Source: Xanthomonas maliensis (GTDB lineage Bacteria > Pseudomonadota > Gammaproteobacteria > Xanthomonadales > Xanthomonadaceae). Taken from it: 64,000 bases of DNA. Numbering within the stretch: position 1 is the first letter of the stretch; each line of letters starts with the position of its first letter. Under the pieces are notes generated by a model that did not search any database, was not told the DNA's origin, and worked only from the letters and a program-made list of their open reading frames with translations. Both the position numbers and the translations under genes were made by a program. The stretch lies in NCBI RefSeq assembly GCF_009192945.1, contig NZ_NSET01000021.1:62001-126000 (forward strand), written 5' to 3'. Of the stretch, positions 50,603 through 60,265 are shown one piece after another.

Positions 50603-52144
50603 ATGCCGACGCCTCACCGCCTGTTGCTGTTCACCCTCTGGCTGCTGTTGCCGACGCTGGCGCAGGCACGCCCGACTGCGGCGCCGACGCGCGAGCAGCA
50701 GGTCGCAGCGATCTTCCGCCAGGCCGCCGCACGACCCGCGCAACTGCGCATCCTGCTCCAGGCCATGCCCAAGGGCGGCGATCTGCATAACCATCTTTCC
50801 GGCTCGGTCTATGCGGAGGATTACCTGCGCTGGGCCGACGAAGACGGCGCCTGCGTGCAGCTGGACGACGTGAGCCTGCGCGCACCGCCCTGCACCGACG
50901 GCCAGCAACCTGCGCGTGGATTGGCCGCGCGCGATGCCGCGCTGTACGCCCGCCTGGTGGATGCCCTGTCCACCCGCAACTACGTGCCCGGTCAACCGCA
51001 GGCATCCGGGCACGATCGCTTCTTCAGCACCTTCGGCAAGTTCGACGCGGTGGTGCGTGCGCGCGTCGCCGACACCCTGGGTGCGGTGCTGGAACAGGCC
51101 GCGCGCGACCGCGTGCCCTACGTGGAAATCATCGCCAATCCACCGCAGATGGAACAGGTAGCCAAGCGCATGCGGAGCCTGCCGTGGCATGGCGAGGACG
51201 ATGCCGCCAATCTGCGCGAACTGCAGGACGCCTTGCCGGCACTGGTGCAGGACGCGCAGCGCGACCTCGCCAGCCTCGATGCCGACGTCCGCACGCGGCT
51301 GCAGTGCGGACAACCGCAGGCGCGCCCAGGCTGTGCAGTCGACTACCGCTATCTGCCCTATGTGCTGCGCGTGCTGCCGGAGCCGCAGGTGTTCGCACAG
51401 ATGGCGTTGGCGCATGCCTTGGTTGCAGCGGGTGGCAGCCGCGCGGTCGCAGTGAATATCGTCGCCCCCGAAGACAACCCGGTGGCCCTGGCCGACTACA
51501 CGCGCCATATGGCGATGTTCCGTTTCTTCGCCCAGCGCTATCGCAACGTGCCGCTGAGCCTGCACGCCGGCGAATTGAGCCTGGGCCTGGTGCCGCCGGC
51601 ACACCTGCGCTCGCATATCCGCCAGGCGGTGGATGCCGGCGCCCGCCGCATCGGTCACGGCGTGGACCTGCCCTACGAAGACGCGCCGGCGGCATTGCTG
51701 CAGCAGATGCGGCGCATGCAGGTGGCGGTGGAGATCAACCTCACCAGCAACGATGTGATCCTTGGCGTGCGCGGCGCGTCCCATCCGCTGGCCTTGTATC
51801 TGCGCGCCGGCGTGCCGGTGGTGCTGTCCACCGACGATGCCGGGGTGGCGCGCTCGGACATGACCCACGAATACCAACGGGCCATGCAGGAAAAAGGCAT
51901 CGATTACCCGACGCTCAAACAACTGGCGCGCAATGGCCTGCGGTACAGTTTTCTGCCGGGCGCCGATCTGTGGAGCGCCGACGGCCACGCCGTCGCGGCG
52001 TGTGCCCGCGCACTGGCCGAGGAGCGCGATGAGGCCGCCTGCCGGCGCTTCCGCCAGGGCAGCGTCAAGGCGCAACAGCAATGGCAGTTGGAGCAGGCGC
52101 TGGTCCGCTACGAACGCGACCTGCTCGCCGGGCCACCGCAATGA
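50603..52144 (+). CDS. Exported adenosine deaminase-like hydrolase
   Basis: 513 residues. A hydrophobic signal peptide (HRLLLFTLWLLLPTLAQA) targets it to the periplasm or outside. The deaminase core has the zinc motif GGDLHNHLSGSVY, the catalytic LSLHAGE, RIGHGVDL, NLTSNDVIL, and STDDAGV with the last metal Asp. It is longer than cytoplasmic Add (about 340), like the ADGF/CECR1-type extracellular deaminases. It would turn external adenosine into inosine ahead of the nucleoside hydrolase and permease. Confidence 0.85.
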   Translation: MPTPHRLLLFTLWLLLPTLAQARPTAAPTREQQVAAIFRQAAARPAQLRILLQAMPKGGDLHNHLSGSVYAEDYLRWADEDGACVQLDDVSLRAPPCTDGQQPARGLAARDAALYARLVDALSTRNYVPGQPQASGHDRFFSTFGKFDAVVRARVADTLGAVLEQAARDRVPYVEIIANPPQMEQVAKRMRSLPWHGEDDAANLRELQDALPALVQDAQRDLASLDADVRTRLQCGQPQARPGCAVDYRYLPYVLRVLPEPQVFAQMALAHALVAAGGSRAVAVNIVAPEDNPVALADYTRHMAMFRFFAQRYRNVPLSLHAGELSLGLVPPAHLRSHIRQAVDAGARRIGHGVDLPYEDAPAALLQQMRRMQVAVEINLTSNDVILGVRGASHPLALYLRAGVPVVLSTDDAGVARSDMTHEYQRAMQEKGIDYPTLKQLARNGLRYSFLPGADLWSADGHAVAACARALAEERDEAACRRFRQGSVKAQQQWQLEQALVRYERDLLAGPPQ

Positions 52145-52367
52145 CTTCAGCACGGTGCGTGCCCAAGGCCCTGCCGCGGCAGGGCTCAACGCCGTCGCTG
52201 GCGATGGGTGCAATCCCGCAACCGGCTGGCGCGTCTGGACACCACGTCGATGGCTGCGCAGGCGACGCCGCCATCGACCCGCCGCGTGCGCGCGCGTCCC
52301 CACTGCGGCATCGCATTGCACCGCAACGTCCGCTCACTCCGATCGTTCCCGCGCTCCGTTCGACGCC

Positions 52368-53453
52368 ATGACCTCCAGCTCGCCCACTTCTAGACGCAAA
52401 GTCATCCTCGAAGACGACATCGACGGCTTCACGCCCGCCCAGTTGCTGCTGCTGCAATCGCCCGAGGTCGAGGTGCTCGGCATCAGTGCGGTCAGCGGCA
52501 ACATCTGGCGCGACGCGGTGCTGGCGCATAGCTGCCGCTTGCTCGAACTGGCGGGCCAGCCGCAGATCCCGGTGCTGCCGGGGCCGGTGCATCCGCTGCT
52601 CAATAGCGAGCTGGCCACCGAACGCTGGGAGGCGCTCTACGGCAAGCTGGTGTGGAAGGGCGCGTGGACACGGCGATGGGTGGACGGCGACACCGTGCAA
52701 AGTGCGCCGCGCTACCACGCCCATGATGTCGTGCCCGACCTGCCGCTGGGCAACCCCAGCGTGGTGCGCCCGGCCGACGAGCCGGCCGCGCTCTTCATGT
52801 TGCGCATGCTGCGCGCCCATCCTGGCGAGATCAGCATCGTCGCCACCGGCCCAATGACCAACCTGGCGCTGGCGCAGTCGCTGGATCCGAGCTTCGCCAC
52901 GCTGGCGCGCGAGCTGGTCTACATGGGCGGCAGCCTCAATCCGCGCCGACAGCGCGACAGCGTCAGCGCGCAGCAATTCGCCCGCGAGTTCGTCAACTCG
53001 CCACGGCGCGAATTCAACATCCGCTGGGATCCGGAGGCCGCGCGCATCGTCATGCGCGCGCCGTGGCGCAAGATCACCATGGTGCCGGTGGATCCGTCCA
53101 CCGCCACCGAACTCACCCCGGCGCTGCTGGCGCGCATGAGCGCGGCCGATACGCCGATCGGCCAAGCGTTGCGGCGCCGCGAACCGGGCTTCCCGATGTG
53201 GGATGAACTGGCGACCGCGGTATGGCTGCAACCGGCGCTGGCCACCCGCACCGAGACGTTGTACGTGGATACCAATACGGCCTTCGATGCCGGCTATGGC
53301 GACATCCTGTCGTGGGCACCGGGTTACCAGCCCGGCCTGGGCGAACAGGCGCAGACGGTGGTGCATGCGGTCGACGTGCCAGCGTTCGAGCAGCTGCTGG
53401 TCGACCGCCTGACGGCTGCGCAACCGCCGGCGGTCGGTGCGCCGTTACCATGA
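52368..53453 (+). CDS. Nucleoside hydrolase-like protein with altered metal motif
   Basis: 361 residues related to inosine-uridine nucleoside hydrolases: QSPEVEVLGISAVSGN, ATGPMTNLALAQ, YMGGSLN, EFNIRWDPEAARIV and MVPVDPS follow the family. The hallmark N-terminal DTDPGxDD that binds calcium is replaced by LEDDIDGFTPAQ, so metal binding or chemistry may differ. There is no signal peptide. It is placed between the adenosine deaminase and the amidase, suggesting inosine/adenosine cleavage to the base and ribose. ATG 52368; the 223 bases before it show nothing. Confidence 0.75.
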   Translation: MTSSSPTSRRKVILEDDIDGFTPAQLLLLQSPEVEVLGISAVSGNIWRDAVLAHSCRLLELAGQPQIPVLPGPVHPLLNSELATERWEALYGKLVWKGAWTRRWVDGDTVQSAPRYHAHDVVPDLPLGNPSVVRPADEPAALFMLRMLRAHPGEISIVATGPMTNLALAQSLDPSFATLARELVYMGGSLNPRRQRDSVSAQQFAREFVNSPRREFNIRWDPEAARIVMRAPWRKITMVPVDPSTATELTPALLARMSAADTPIGQALRRREPGFPMWDELATAVWLQPALATRTETLYVDTNTAFDAGYGDILSWAPGYQPGLGEQAQTVVHAVDVPAFEQLLVDRLTAAQPPAVGAPLP

Positions 53454-53629
53454 GGTCGGCTCCGCGCCCGTATGACGCTGCGCCCCAGCGGCGAACGGGC
53501 ACGGCGATCGTCGCTCACCCACGCCGCCGGCACCGCGACGCTGAGACAAAATGACACCTGTGTCGGTCGCCAACATGCTGTGATCCTCGCTTTGCGCACA
53601 CCGCCCCGTTCTCCTCACAGAGGTAACCC

Positions 53630-55090
53630 ATGCAGATCCCCATGCAGTGGCAGGCCGGCATCGCACGCAACGCCGATATCCTGCGCGGCCACGCACAATT
53701 GCTGTCCGGCTTCAGCGCCCCGCGCAACGCGGCGGCCGACACCGGCGGCCCACGCGGACACCTGGCCGCCATCGTCGCCAAGACCCGTAGCCAGCCAGCG
53801 CAGGCCGCGCGTCTGGCCACGCAAACGCTGAGCCGCATCCACCAGGCCAACGACCACCTGCGCGCGATCACCCGTCTGCTGCCGGCCCGTGCGGCCGCCG
53901 ATGCGGCGCGCGTGCAGGCGGCGCTGGCGGGCGGTAGCGACGGCGGCGCGCTGGCGGGCGTGCCATACGTGGTCAAGGACTTGTTCGACATCGCCGGCCA
54001 GGTCACCACCGCCGGCGCGCAAGTCCGCGCCCACTGTCCGCCGGCCAGCCGCGACGCCGCCGTGGTGCAGCGCCTGGCCGATGCCGGTGCAGTGTTGGTC
54101 GGTACCGCCAACATGGACGAATTCGCCTACGGCTTCGCCACCGTCAACGCGCACTACGGCGCGACCGCCAACCCGCACGATCCGCTGCATCTGGCCGGCG
54201 GCTCGTCCGGCGGCTCGGCAGCCGCGGTGGCCGCGGGCCTGGTGCCATTCGCGCTCGGCTCGGACACCAATGGCTCGATCCGCGTGCCGGCGGCGCTCTG
54301 CGGCGTTTACGGCCTGCGCCCCACCCATGGCAGCCTGCCGCTGGAAGGGGTGTTCGGGTTCGTCGATGCGCTGGACGTGGTGGGGCCGTTCGCCACCTGC
54401 GTGGCCGATCTGCGCCGCGTGTACGAGGTGATGCTCGGCACGTCGGTGCCCTGCTGCGACAGCGCTGGCTTGCGGGTGGCACGCCTGGGTGGCTGGTTCC
54501 AGCGCAATCTGGATCCGGAACTGGAGAACGGGCTGACCGCGGTGCTGAGCGGCTGCCGCAGCAGCGAGGTGGTCGAGTTACCGGAAGCCGAGCGCGCGCG
54601 CGCAGCGGCCTTCGTGCTCACCGCCGCCGAGGGCGGTCATCGCCATCGTGCCAGCCTGGGCACGCATGCCGAACAGTTCGATCCGGCGACCCGCGACCGC
54701 CTGCTCGCAGGCCTGCAATTGCCTGCCTGCGCGGTGGCCGATGCGCAGCGCTTCGCGCACTGGTTCGTCGGTGCCATGCGCCAATTGTGGGACACGGTGG
54801 ACGTGCTCATCGCCCCGACCGTGCCCTGCGTGGCGCCGCGCATCGACCAGGACACCATCCAGATCGATGGGCTGCCGGTGTCCGCACGCGCCAACCTGGG
54901 CGTGCTCACCCAGCCGCTCGGCCTGGCCGGCTGTCCGGTGCTGGCCGCTCCGCTACCGCGTCCGGGACGGCTGCCGCTGGGCGTGCAGCTGATCGCCGCA
55001 CCGGGCCGCGAGGATCGCCTGTTCGCCTTGGCTGCGCAGCTGGAGCGCGACGGCCTGCTGGCCTTCAGTCCTCCCGCGCAGGCGCATTGA
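53630..55090 (+). CDS. AtzE/HpxY-type amidase with AtzG-like N-terminal extension
   Basis: 486-residue amidase-signature hydrolase. Catalytic triad: Lys116 (VVKDLFD), cis-Ser in GGSSGGS (192/193) and nucleophile Ser216 in GSDTNGSIRVP. AtzE relatives hydrolyse carboxybiuret-type ureido acids; HpxY belongs to the Klebsiella oxalurate branch. The first 41 residues (MQWQAGIARNADILRGHAQLLSGF) do not belong to the amidase fold and resemble the C-terminal half of the small partner AtzG/HpxX. ATG 53630 has AGAGG upstream and an in-frame stop two codons before. The stop overlaps the next ATG. Confidence 0.82.
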   Translation: MQIPMQWQAGIARNADILRGHAQLLSGFSAPRNAAADTGGPRGHLAAIVAKTRSQPAQAARLATQTLSRIHQANDHLRAITRLLPARAAADAARVQAALAGGSDGGALAGVPYVVKDLFDIAGQVTTAGAQVRAHCPPASRDAAVVQRLADAGAVLVGTANMDEFAYGFATVNAHYGATANPHDPLHLAGGSSGGSAAAVAAGLVPFALGSDTNGSIRVPAALCGVYGLRPTHGSLPLEGVFGFVDALDVVGPFATCVADLRRVYEVMLGTSVPCCDSAGLRVARLGGWFQRNLDPELENGLTAVLSGCRSSEVVELPEAERARAAAFVLTAAEGGHRHRASLGTHAEQFDPATRDRLLAGLQLPACAVADAQRFAHWFVGAMRQLWDTVDVLIAPTVPCVAPRIDQDTIQIDGLPVSARANLGVLTQPLGLAGCPVLAAPLPRPGRLPLGVQLIAAPGREDRLFALAAQLERDGLLAFSPPAQAH

Positions 55091-56670
55091 TGCTGCACAC
55101 CACGCACGCGCATCGCGGAATGGTGGTGGCCCCGCATCACCTGGCCGCGCAGGCCGGGCGCGACGTGCTGTGCGATGGCGGCACCGCCATCGAGGCAGCG
55201 GTGGCCACTGCCGCCTGCCTGGCGGTGGTGTACCCACACATGACCGGCATCGGCGGCGACGGCTTCTGGCTGATCCATGAAGCGGACGGCCGTGTGCATG
55301 CCATCGATGCCTGCGGACGCGCGGCGCAGGCCGCGACGCTGGCGTTCTATCGCGACCACGCCAGCATTCCCTGGCGCGGACCCGCAGCTGCCAACACGGT
55401 GGCCGGAACCGTGTCCGGCTGGGCACAGGCACTGCAACACGGCGGCGCAGGTCTCTCGCTGCAACGGCTGCTGCGCGACGCGATCCATCATGCCAGCGAC
55501 GGCGTGGCGATCACCTCGGGCGGCGCGCAGGTGGCTGCAACCAAGCACGCCGAACTGTGCGCCCAGCCTGGCGCCTACGCACAGATCTTCGCACCGCAGG
55601 GCGTGCCGCTGCAGGAAGGTGCGCGACTGCGGCAGCCACAGCTCGCACGCACGCTGCATCGCCTGGCCAGCGACGGTCTGGAGGACTTCTACCGCGGCGC
55701 GCTGGCCGCCGACATCGCCGCCGATCTGCACGCGCTGGGCAGTCCGCTGCTGGCACAGGATCTGGCCGATCACCGTGCCGAGGCCAGCACCCCGCTATCG
55801 GTCGCCATCGCCGGCGCGCGCCTGTACAACCACGCACCGCCCACCCAGGGCCTGGCCTCGCTGCTGATCCTGGCGCTGTTCGACCGCCTGCAGGTCGATG
55901 CCGTCGACAGCTACGCGCATCTACACGGGCTGATCGAGGCGACCAAGCAGGCCTTCCTGATCCGCGACGCACACATCGGCGACCCGGCCTGGATGACGCT
56001 CGATGCGCAGGCCTTGCTCGACGACGCCAGCGCGCTCGACGCGCTGGCCGCGCGCATCGACCCAATGCGCGCGCTTCCTTGGCCGCAGCCCTCCCAGGCC
56101 GGCGACACGGTCTGGTTCGGTGCCATCGATGGCCACGGCCAGGCCGTCAGCTGCATCCAGTCGACCTACTTCGAATTCGGTTCCGGACTGGTGCTGCCAC
56201 GCACCGGCATCACCTGGCAAAACCGCGGCAGCAGCTTTCGCCTGGCCGCAGCGGGCTGGAACGCGCTGGCGCCAGGACGCAAACCCTTCCACACCCTCAA
56301 CCCGGCGCTGGCACGCTTCGACGATGGCCGGGTCATGGCCTACGGCACCATGGGCGGCGAGGGGCAACCGCAAACGCAGGCAGCGATCTTCAGTCGCTAC
56401 GCGCGCTTCGGCATGCCGTTACAGCAGGCGATCAGCGCGCCGCGCTGGTTGCTCGGCCGCACCTGGGGCGAGGACAGCACCAATTTGAAACTGGAAAGCC
56501 GCTTCGATCCTGCGGTGGTGCAGGCCTTGCGCACGGCCGGCCACGTCGTCGAACACGTGCCGGCCTATAGCGCGGTCATGGGGCATGCCGGCGCGCTCGT
56601 GCGCGCGCTGGACGGCACGCTCAGCGGTGCCAGCGATCCGCGCTGCGATGGCGCAGCAGCGGGCTGGTAG
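55090..56670 (+). CDS. hpxW: GGT-family Ntn-hydrolase, HpxW-like (oxamate amidohydrolase)
   Basis: 526 residues of the gamma-glutamyltransferase fold: MTGIGGDGFWLIHEADGRV, the autoprocessing threonine in AGDTVWFGAIDGHGQAVSCIQ followed by STYFEFGSG, and a late TLNPALARFDDGRVMAYGTMGGEGQPQTQ. There is no signal peptide, unlike periplasmic GGTs. Length, lack of export signal and coupling (TGATG overlap) to an HpxY-type amidase match Klebsiella HpxW, which hydrolyses oxamate to oxalate and ammonia. Substrate assignment is by analogy. Confidence 0.75.
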   Translation: MLHTTHAHRGMVVAPHHLAAQAGRDVLCDGGTAIEAAVATAACLAVVYPHMTGIGGDGFWLIHEADGRVHAIDACGRAAQAATLAFYRDHASIPWRGPAAANTVAGTVSGWAQALQHGGAGLSLQRLLRDAIHHASDGVAITSGGAQVAATKHAELCAQPGAYAQIFAPQGVPLQEGARLRQPQLARTLHRLASDGLEDFYRGALAADIAADLHALGSPLLAQDLADHRAEASTPLSVAIAGARLYNHAPPTQGLASLLILALFDRLQVDAVDSYAHLHGLIEATKQAFLIRDAHIGDPAWMTLDAQALLDDASALDALAARIDPMRALPWPQPSQAGDTVWFGAIDGHGQAVSCIQSTYFEFGSGLVLPRTGITWQNRGSSFRLAAAGWNALAPGRKPFHTLNPALARFDDGRVMAYGTMGGEGQPQTQAAIFSRYARFGMPLQQAISAPRWLLGRTWGEDSTNLKLESRFDPAVVQALRTAGHVVEHVPAYSAVMGHAGALVRALDGTLSGASDPRCDGAAAGW

Positions 56671-56688
56671 CGTGCCTCTCACCGTCGG

Positions 56689-59208
56689 TCAGCCGCTACC
56701 GGCAGCGGCATGCGGACCGGCGGATGACGATGCCCGCGCCGGCGCGTTCTTGACGTAACGGTCGAACCACGCAAGCATCTCGGCGACCAGGTCCTCATTG
56801 GATTCGCGGGCGGTGTACCAATGCGGCTCGTACGGCAGCAAGACCAGCCGCGCGGTGCCGCCGTTGCCGCGGATCGCCTGAAACAGGCGCGGCGCCTGCG
56901 TGGTTTCGGTGCCGGGATTGGCATCGTCCATGCCGTGCACGATCAACAACGGTTCGTTGATCTTGTCGGCATGGAAGAACGCCGACGCCTGGGCATACAC
57001 CTGCGGCGCGGTCCAGAACGAACGCCGCTCGCTCTGGAAACCGAACGGCGTCAGCGTTTTGTTGTAGCTGCCGCTGGTGGCCACTCCGGCACGAAACAGA
57101 TCGGTGTGCGCCAACAGATTGGCCGTCATCAGCGCGCCATGGCTGTGTCCAGTGACGCCGATGCGATCGCGATCGACCACGCCGATCTCCACCGCCTTGT
57201 CGACCGCCGCAGACGCATCGTCCACCAGCTGTTGCAGATAGGTGTCATAGGCAGTCCTGGGATCGCCGACGATCGGGAACGCCGCCTCGTCGATGATGGC
57301 GTAGCCGGCCAGCAACAGCAGCTGGTAGTTGCTCAGCCGGGTGAAGTCGCGTTCGCTGGCGCCACTGACCTGCCCTGCCTTGGAGGCGTCGGCATAGTCG
57401 AGCGGATAGGCGTAGAGAATGGCCGGGATACGCGTGCCTTCGCGATAGCCAGGCGGCGTGTACAGGGTGAACGACAATTCCACGCCATCCTTGCGCTTGT
57501 AGCTGACCAGGCGCTTCTTGATCTGCCGCACCACCGGGGTCGGATCGGGGAAATGGGTGACGGCCACGGCCGTGGAGGCGTAGGCGGCCTCGCCTGCCGC
57601 AGCATCGGGCAGCGGCTGCCCCAGGGTGCGCAGATACACGTTGGGTGGATCGGTCAGCGATTGATGCCAGGTCAGCAGACGCGAGGTATCGCCAGCGAAG
57701 AAGAAGAACAGCTCGTCCACATCGGCCGCACTGCGGAACAACCGTGTCGTGGCGCCCGTGGCCAACACGTAGCGATCCAGGAAGGGCCGGTCGCCAGTGG
57801 CCGATGCGCCCTGCCCGCTCAGGAAGATCGCGCCCTGCACCTCACGCACGGCTCGCTGTCCGTTGGCCAGCATCTGCAGCTCCGGCGTCCCGGGATCGGC
57901 ATAGAGATCGTCGCTGGAGAGATCGAACAGCACCTTGCCTGGCTTGCTGGGATGGTCGGCGTCCAGCAGCGTGGTCCGTCGCCAGTGGCGGTTTTCGTCG
58001 TACTCGTCGAGCAGGGTCTGTCCGCCTTGCGCGAACCACGACAGGCCGGCGTAACGCTGACGCACGCGCACCAGTTCGCGTGGCTTGCCGGTGAATGGCG
58101 CCGACCAGGTCAGCAGCTTGTCGCGTGCTGGCACCGTGGTTTTCCAGTCGCCACCATCCAGCGCCTCTGCCCACACCAGGGTGGCTGGCTGGTTGGCACG
58201 CCAGGAATAGGCGCGTGGCCCGGTCGGCACACCTTCGACCGGCACGCGGTCGGCGACCGGCAGATCGGCCAGCACCTGCAACCTGCCATCGCGCAGATCG
58301 AGAACGGCGACATCATGCGCAAAGCGCTCGTAGGTGGTCACATACGAATATGGCTGCCGCAGGCGTTGCACCAGCACATGGCGCCCATCGGGCGCAGCGT
58401 CCACCTCCGAGTACACCGCGGGCGCACCCACCTTGGTGGCAGCGCCGGTGGCCGCGTTGACCGTCAACAGTTGCGAGGTGCCGTAGTAGGTGAACAGGGC
58501 CTCGTCTTCCGGGCTGGACAAGGTGTCGCGCGCTTCGTACGTACTGCTCTCGCCCTTGCCCTGGATCGTCTCCTTGATCTGCGGCCCGAGCGGCACGTCC
58601 GCCGTGCGCGGCGCAGCGCCCAGGTCCGGTGGCACCGCCTTCACCAGCAGGGTGTCGCTGCCGCCCAACCACCGGATCTCGCCGCCCAGCACCGGATTCA
58701 ACTGCACGCCCTCAACGCGCTGCGCGCGACCGCTGGAGACATCGCCGATCCACAGCTCGACGCGGTCCGCCGCTGTATTGCCGAAGGCGAATCGGCGTCC
58801 GTCCGGCGACCAGGCCGGCAACGATGGACAGGCATCGGCAGGCAGCGCCAACGCCGTTTGCCTGCCGCTGGCGATGTCCACCAGGGTCAGGCCTGCCAGG
58901 CAGGTGCGAATGCCGTAGCCCTTGGACATGTCGTGCCGACTGTGCGTGCGCGGCTCCACCCGTACTCCGGCCAACTTCAGATACGGCTCGGCCACACGGG
59001 CGATCGGCGGATACTGCGTCCGCTGCGCCAACAGCAGGGTTGTGCCGGTGGGATCCGGTCGTGGCAACGGGTAGAGCGGCGCCCGCATCACACTCAGCAG
59101 CGGCTCCGGTGGCTGCCGATAGCCGCCGTCGGGCGTGGCGCAGAGCACCGAGCCGGGCAACACGCTGACAAACACCAACAGCTGACGCCAATGGCGCAAC
59201 ATCGTCAT
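56689..59208 (-). CDS. Exported S9-family serine peptidase (glutamyl endopeptidase-like)
   Basis: 839 residues with signal peptide (LLVFVSVLPGSVLCAT). A long beta-propeller region is followed by an alpha/beta-hydrolase catalytic domain: nucleophile Ser689 in GVTGHSHGAL, Asp in HGMDDANPGT and His in LLPYEPHWYTARESN. The ending resembles the S9D/chloroplast glutamyl endopeptidase group. It degrades peptides in the periplasm or outside. It is convergent with the HpxW-like gene (18 bases apart) and interrupts the purine region. ATG 59208 has AGGGG upstream. Confidence 0.87.
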   Translation of the reverse strand: MTMLRHWRQLLVFVSVLPGSVLCATPDGGYRQPPEPLLSVMRAPLYPLPRPDPTGTTLLLAQRTQYPPIARVAEPYLKLAGVRVEPRTHSRHDMSKGYGIRTCLAGLTLVDIASGRQTALALPADACPSLPAWSPDGRRFAFGNTAADRVELWIGDVSSGRAQRVEGVQLNPVLGGEIRWLGGSDTLLVKAVPPDLGAAPRTADVPLGPQIKETIQGKGESSTYEARDTLSSPEDEALFTYYGTSQLLTVNAATGAATKVGAPAVYSEVDAAPDGRHVLVQRLRQPYSYVTTYERFAHDVAVLDLRDGRLQVLADLPVADRVPVEGVPTGPRAYSWRANQPATLVWAEALDGGDWKTTVPARDKLLTWSAPFTGKPRELVRVRQRYAGLSWFAQGGQTLLDEYDENRHWRRTTLLDADHPSKPGKVLFDLSSDDLYADPGTPELQMLANGQRAVREVQGAIFLSGQGASATGDRPFLDRYVLATGATTRLFRSAADVDELFFFFAGDTSRLLTWHQSLTDPPNVYLRTLGQPLPDAAAGEAAYASTAVAVTHFPDPTPVVRQIKKRLVSYKRKDGVELSFTLYTPPGYREGTRIPAILYAYPLDYADASKAGQVSGASERDFTRLSNYQLLLLAGYAIIDEAAFPIVGDPRTAYDTYLQQLVDDASAAVDKAVEIGVVDRDRIGVTGHSHGALMTANLLAHTDLFRAGVATSGSYNKTLTPFGFQSERRSFWTAPQVYAQASAFFHADKINEPLLIVHGMDDANPGTETTQAPRLFQAIRGNGGTARLVLLPYEPHWYTARESNEDLVAEMLAWFDRYVKNAPARASSSAGPHAAAGSG

Positions 59209-59310
59209 GACCCGATCCCCTGTGGTGGTGAACGGGTTACCGTAGCAGTGGACGTGGTCTAGGTGTCCAGCACGTGCGCAGCGGTGTCGCCGCGACCGCA
59301 AGCGATTGCG

Positions 59311-60198
59311 TTATGCGCTGCCAGCCGGCACGCGTGCGAGAAACTCCCCGATACATTGCGCGATCTCCGGCGCGTGCGTCTCCAGCGCGAAGTGACCCGC
59401 CTCCAGCAAATGGATCTCGGCATGCGGCAAGTCCTTGCGATAGGCCTGCGCGCCTGCCGGCAGGAAGGCCGGATCGTGACGTCCCCACACCGCCAGCAAC
59501 GGCGGCTGATGGTCGCGGAAGTACTGCTGAAACTGCGGATAGGCGGCCACATTGCTGCGGTAGTCCAGGATGAGGTCCAGCTGGATCTCTTCGGCCTCGG
59601 GCCGTGCCATGTAGGCGATATCCAGGGTGTAGCCATCCGGCGAGAGCCGCTGCGGGTCGGCACCGGTGCCGTACTGCCAGTCGCGGATGGTCTGTGGCGA
59701 CAACGACGCGCGGCACGCCTCGCGATGTTCCGGCGTGGGCTCGCGCCAATAGGCCTGCCACTCGCCCCAGGCATCGCTGAAGCCTTCCAGATAGGCATTG
59801 CCGTTCTGGCTGATGATGGCGCTGACCTTGTGTGGATTGGCCACCGCAAGGCGCAGTCCAACCGGCGCACCGTAGTCGAAGAGGTACAGACTGTAGCGCT
59901 GCAGATCCAGCGCTTCGGTAAAGCCCTCGATGATCTTGTAGAGAGTGTCGAAGCTGTAGTCGAACTGACCCCGCGCCGGCGCGCGGGTATTGCCGAAGCC
60001 GGGCAGATCCGGGGCAATCAGCCGATAGCGATCGGCCAGCAGCGGGATAAGGTCGCGGAACATGTGGCTGGCACTGGGAAAGCCATGCAGCAGCAACAGC
60101 ACCGGCGCATCGCGCGGACCGGCCTGGCGGTAGAACACCTCGACCTCGCCGACCTGCTGGGTTGCGAAGCTGACGCGGGACGCGACGTGATGCGACAT
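59311..60198 (-). CDS. Alpha/beta hydrolase, epoxide hydrolase/haloalkane dehalogenase-like
   Basis: 295 residues: oxyanion motif HGFPSASHMF (38-47), nucleophile Asp108 in LYLFDYGAPVG, and late GRHDPAFLPAGA and EAGHFALETH with the catalytic His. An Asp rather than Ser nucleophile places it with epoxide hydrolases and dehalogenases. The substrate is unknown. ATG 60198 has AGGAG 7 bases upstream. It is in the same direction as the S9 gene 102 bases downstream. Confidence 0.85.
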   Translation of the reverse strand: MSHHVASRVSFATQQVGEVEVFYRQAGPRDAPVLLLLHGFPSASHMFRDLIPLLADRYRLIAPDLPGFGNTRAPARGQFDYSFDTLYKIIEGFTEALDLQRYSLYLFDYGAPVGLRLAVANPHKVSAIISQNGNAYLEGFSDAWGEWQAYWREPTPEHREACRASLSPQTIRDWQYGTGADPQRLSPDGYTLDIAYMARPEAEEIQLDLILDYRSNVAAYPQFQQYFRDHQPPLLAVWGRHDPAFLPAGAQAYRKDLPHAEIHLLEAGHFALETHAPEIAQCIGEFLARVPAGSA

Positions 60199-60265
60199 GG
60201 CGGTCTCCTGAGCAAAGATCCGGACAATGCGGGTGCGCCCGTCGACAAGCGGTCAGCAGCGTTCT

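Noticed and set aside
56821-59262. Plus-strand open frame of about 810 codons opposite the S9 peptidase
   Set aside because: Pure shadow of the peptidase gene; composition is typical of antisense frames (rich in Arg, His, Gln, Gly).
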